A program made the translations under genes and the position numbers. A stretch of 6,373 nucleotides of DNA, from positions 1-6,373 of the forward strand of contig JAIEQT010000011.1 of NCBI GenBank assembly GCA_019747455.1. Direction: 5' to 3'. This DNA comes from Chitinophagaceae bacterium (GTDB lineage: Bacteria > Bacteroidota > Bacteroidia > Chitinophagales > Chitinophagaceae). The notes below the pieces were generated by a model. The model was not told the DNA's origin, did no database searches, and was given only the letters and a program-made list of their open reading frames with translations. Shown here piece by piece: positions 5,895 to 6,373 of this stretch; the first letter of the stretch is position 1; each line of letters opens with the position of its first letter.

Positions 5895-6134
5895 TCTTGT
5901 AATCAGTGCTTCAATGTATTTTCTTGATTTCATGTTTTTAATTTGTCTTTCTCTTTTTTTTGCGGCTAACAAATCGATAAATTGTTCAGTATATTTCAAC
6001 ATCCAAGGAATGCCAGTCGAAGTAAACTTTGAGTGTCCAATATTATGCTCATAAATCCTTCGTTCTAAGTTAATGCAAGCACCAACATAATACTTGTTAA
6101 GTTTTTCTGAGTGAATGATATAGAGATAGGCCAT
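5886..6134 (-). CDS. Small GIY-YIG nuclease domain protein
   Basis: An 82-residue single-domain GIY-YIG protein (PF01541, UPF0213/UvrC-N-like small type). YLYII (3-7) is the GIY-equivalent strand and YYVG (15-18) the YIG motif. LERRIYEHN (23-31) carries the catalytic Arg26. KFTSTGIPWMLKYTE (36-50) is the typical middle part, and KKRERQIK (59-66) holds the metal-binding Glu62. Family members are usually 80-100 residues, so the domain is complete, if slightly short at the C-terminus. ATG 6134 is the sensible start. The stop TAG (5888-5886) is supplied by the GTAGAGC of the adjoining tRNA-Lys remnant. Catalytic residues are intact, so it may be an active endonuclease; its target is unknown, and association with a broken tRNA gene suggests a mobile or homing-like past. 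Confidence 0.87.
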   Translation of the reverse strand: MAYLYIIHSEKLNKYYVGACINLERRIYEHNIGHSKFTSTGIPWMLKYTEQFIDLLAAKKRERQIKNMKSRKYIEALITRHL

Positions 6135-6143
6135 TCATAAGTA

Positions 6144-6152
6144 TTGTAGAGC
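6144..6152. repeat. 9-bp inverted repeat flanking the GIY-YIG gene (right arm)
   Basis: TTGTAGAGC here is the exact reverse complement of GCTCTACAA at 5883-5891. The pair brackets the nuclease gene at 9 bp upstream of its start and across its stop, delimiting about 270 bp. The sequence is that of the tRNA D-arm. It is short enough to arise by chance, but position and tRNA identity make it notable. Confidence 0.4.
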
Positions 6153-6230
6153 GAAAAAAGATATAAATTCTTATTCTGTTAAGTTAGCTATAAAGATATT
6201 ATACACACTTGCAAAAAAGAAGTATAAAAA

Positions 6231-6261
6231 TTTGGCTATTCTTGAAATTCACCTATTTTTG
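6231..6261 (+). promoter_or_regulatory. Bacteroidota-type promoter of the tRNA-Lys gene
   Basis: TTTG (6231-6234), a 19-nt spacer and TATTTTTG (6254-6261) match the Bacteroidota primary-sigma consensus TTTG-N19-21-TAnnTTTG at every fixed position. The start would be near 6266-6268, giving a leader of about 33 nt before the tRNA at 6300. The 97 bp to its left back to the nuclease start are AT-rich and show no gene. Confidence 0.8.
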
Positions 6262-6299
6262 CACTCCCAAAAACAAAATCCTCTATTAATAACAGGTAA

Positions 6300-6372
6300 G
6301 ATTCCGTAGCTCAGTTGGTAGAGCAATACACTTTTAATGTATGGGTCCTGGGTTCGAGTCCCAGCGGGATCA
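6300..6372 (+). tRNA. tRNA-Lys(UUU)
   Basis: A complete 73-nt cloverleaf. Acceptor GATTCCG (6300-6306) pairs with CGGGATC (6365-6371) with one wobble. The D-stem is GCTC/GAGC, and the anticodon stem ATACA/TGTAT encloses loop CTTTTAA with anticodon TTT at 6333-6335. The variable loop is GGGTC, and the T-arm is CTGGG-TTCGAGT-CCCAG. The discriminator is A6372. The window ends one base later, so it cannot be seen whether CCA is encoded or whether more tRNAs follow. It decodes AAA/AAG lysine codons. Confidence 0.96.
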
Positions 6373-6373
6373 C

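Overview
The window looks like chromosomal DNA of a Bacteroidota, most likely a Chitinophagaceae-like member. The signs are AT-rich intergenic DNA, an almost complete lack of Shine-Dalgarno sequences, a textbook Bacteroidota -33/-7 promoter (TTTG-N19-TAnnTTTG) in front of the tRNA, and protein families (GYF_2/DUF4339, the MurQ sequence type, a FYNWR-type hypothetical protein) typical of that phylum. The genus is inference; no marker here fixes it.

Left part (1-3730, all on the minus strand, read right to left): a compact set of five genes. First comes a BadF/BadG-type amino-sugar kinase, then MurQ (MurNAc-6-phosphate etherase) 7 nt later. Together they form a plausible PTS-independent route from N-acetylmuramic acid to GlcNAc-6-phosphate plus D-lactate, resembling the MurK-MurQ pair known from Tannerella. 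A 112-bp gap follows, almost entirely occupied by a long imperfect inverted repeat. Then come a conserved hypothetical protein, a YghX-like dienelactone hydrolase family protein with an N-terminal signal-like segment, and, after a 1-nt gap, an exported beta-lactamase-fold serine hydrolase that runs off the left edge.

Middle (3731-5772, plus strand): an 87-bp divergent intergenic region with an 18-bp dyad leads to a membrane-anchored S41 (CtpA-type) processing protease with PDZ domain and intact Ser/Lys dyad. A 103-bp gap with two 14-bp dyads and a candidate promoter precedes a 75-aa GYF_2 domain protein, which ends at a strong intrinsic terminator.

Right part (5773-6373) is the most unusual. 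A small GIY-YIG nuclease gene on the minus strand runs directly into the 3' three quarters of a tRNA-Lys gene: its stop codon lies inside the tRNA D-stem sequence. The tRNA remnant keeps its anticodon, T-arm, 3' acceptor strand and an immediately downstream terminator, but has no 5' acceptor strand. Fragments of the same D-arm occur again 102 bp away as a 17-bp direct repeat and as a 9-bp inverted repeat just upstream of the nuclease start. An intact tRNA-Lys(UUU) gene with a consensus promoter lies on the plus strand at the right edge. I read this as a tRNA-associated GIY-YIG insertion or rearrangement.
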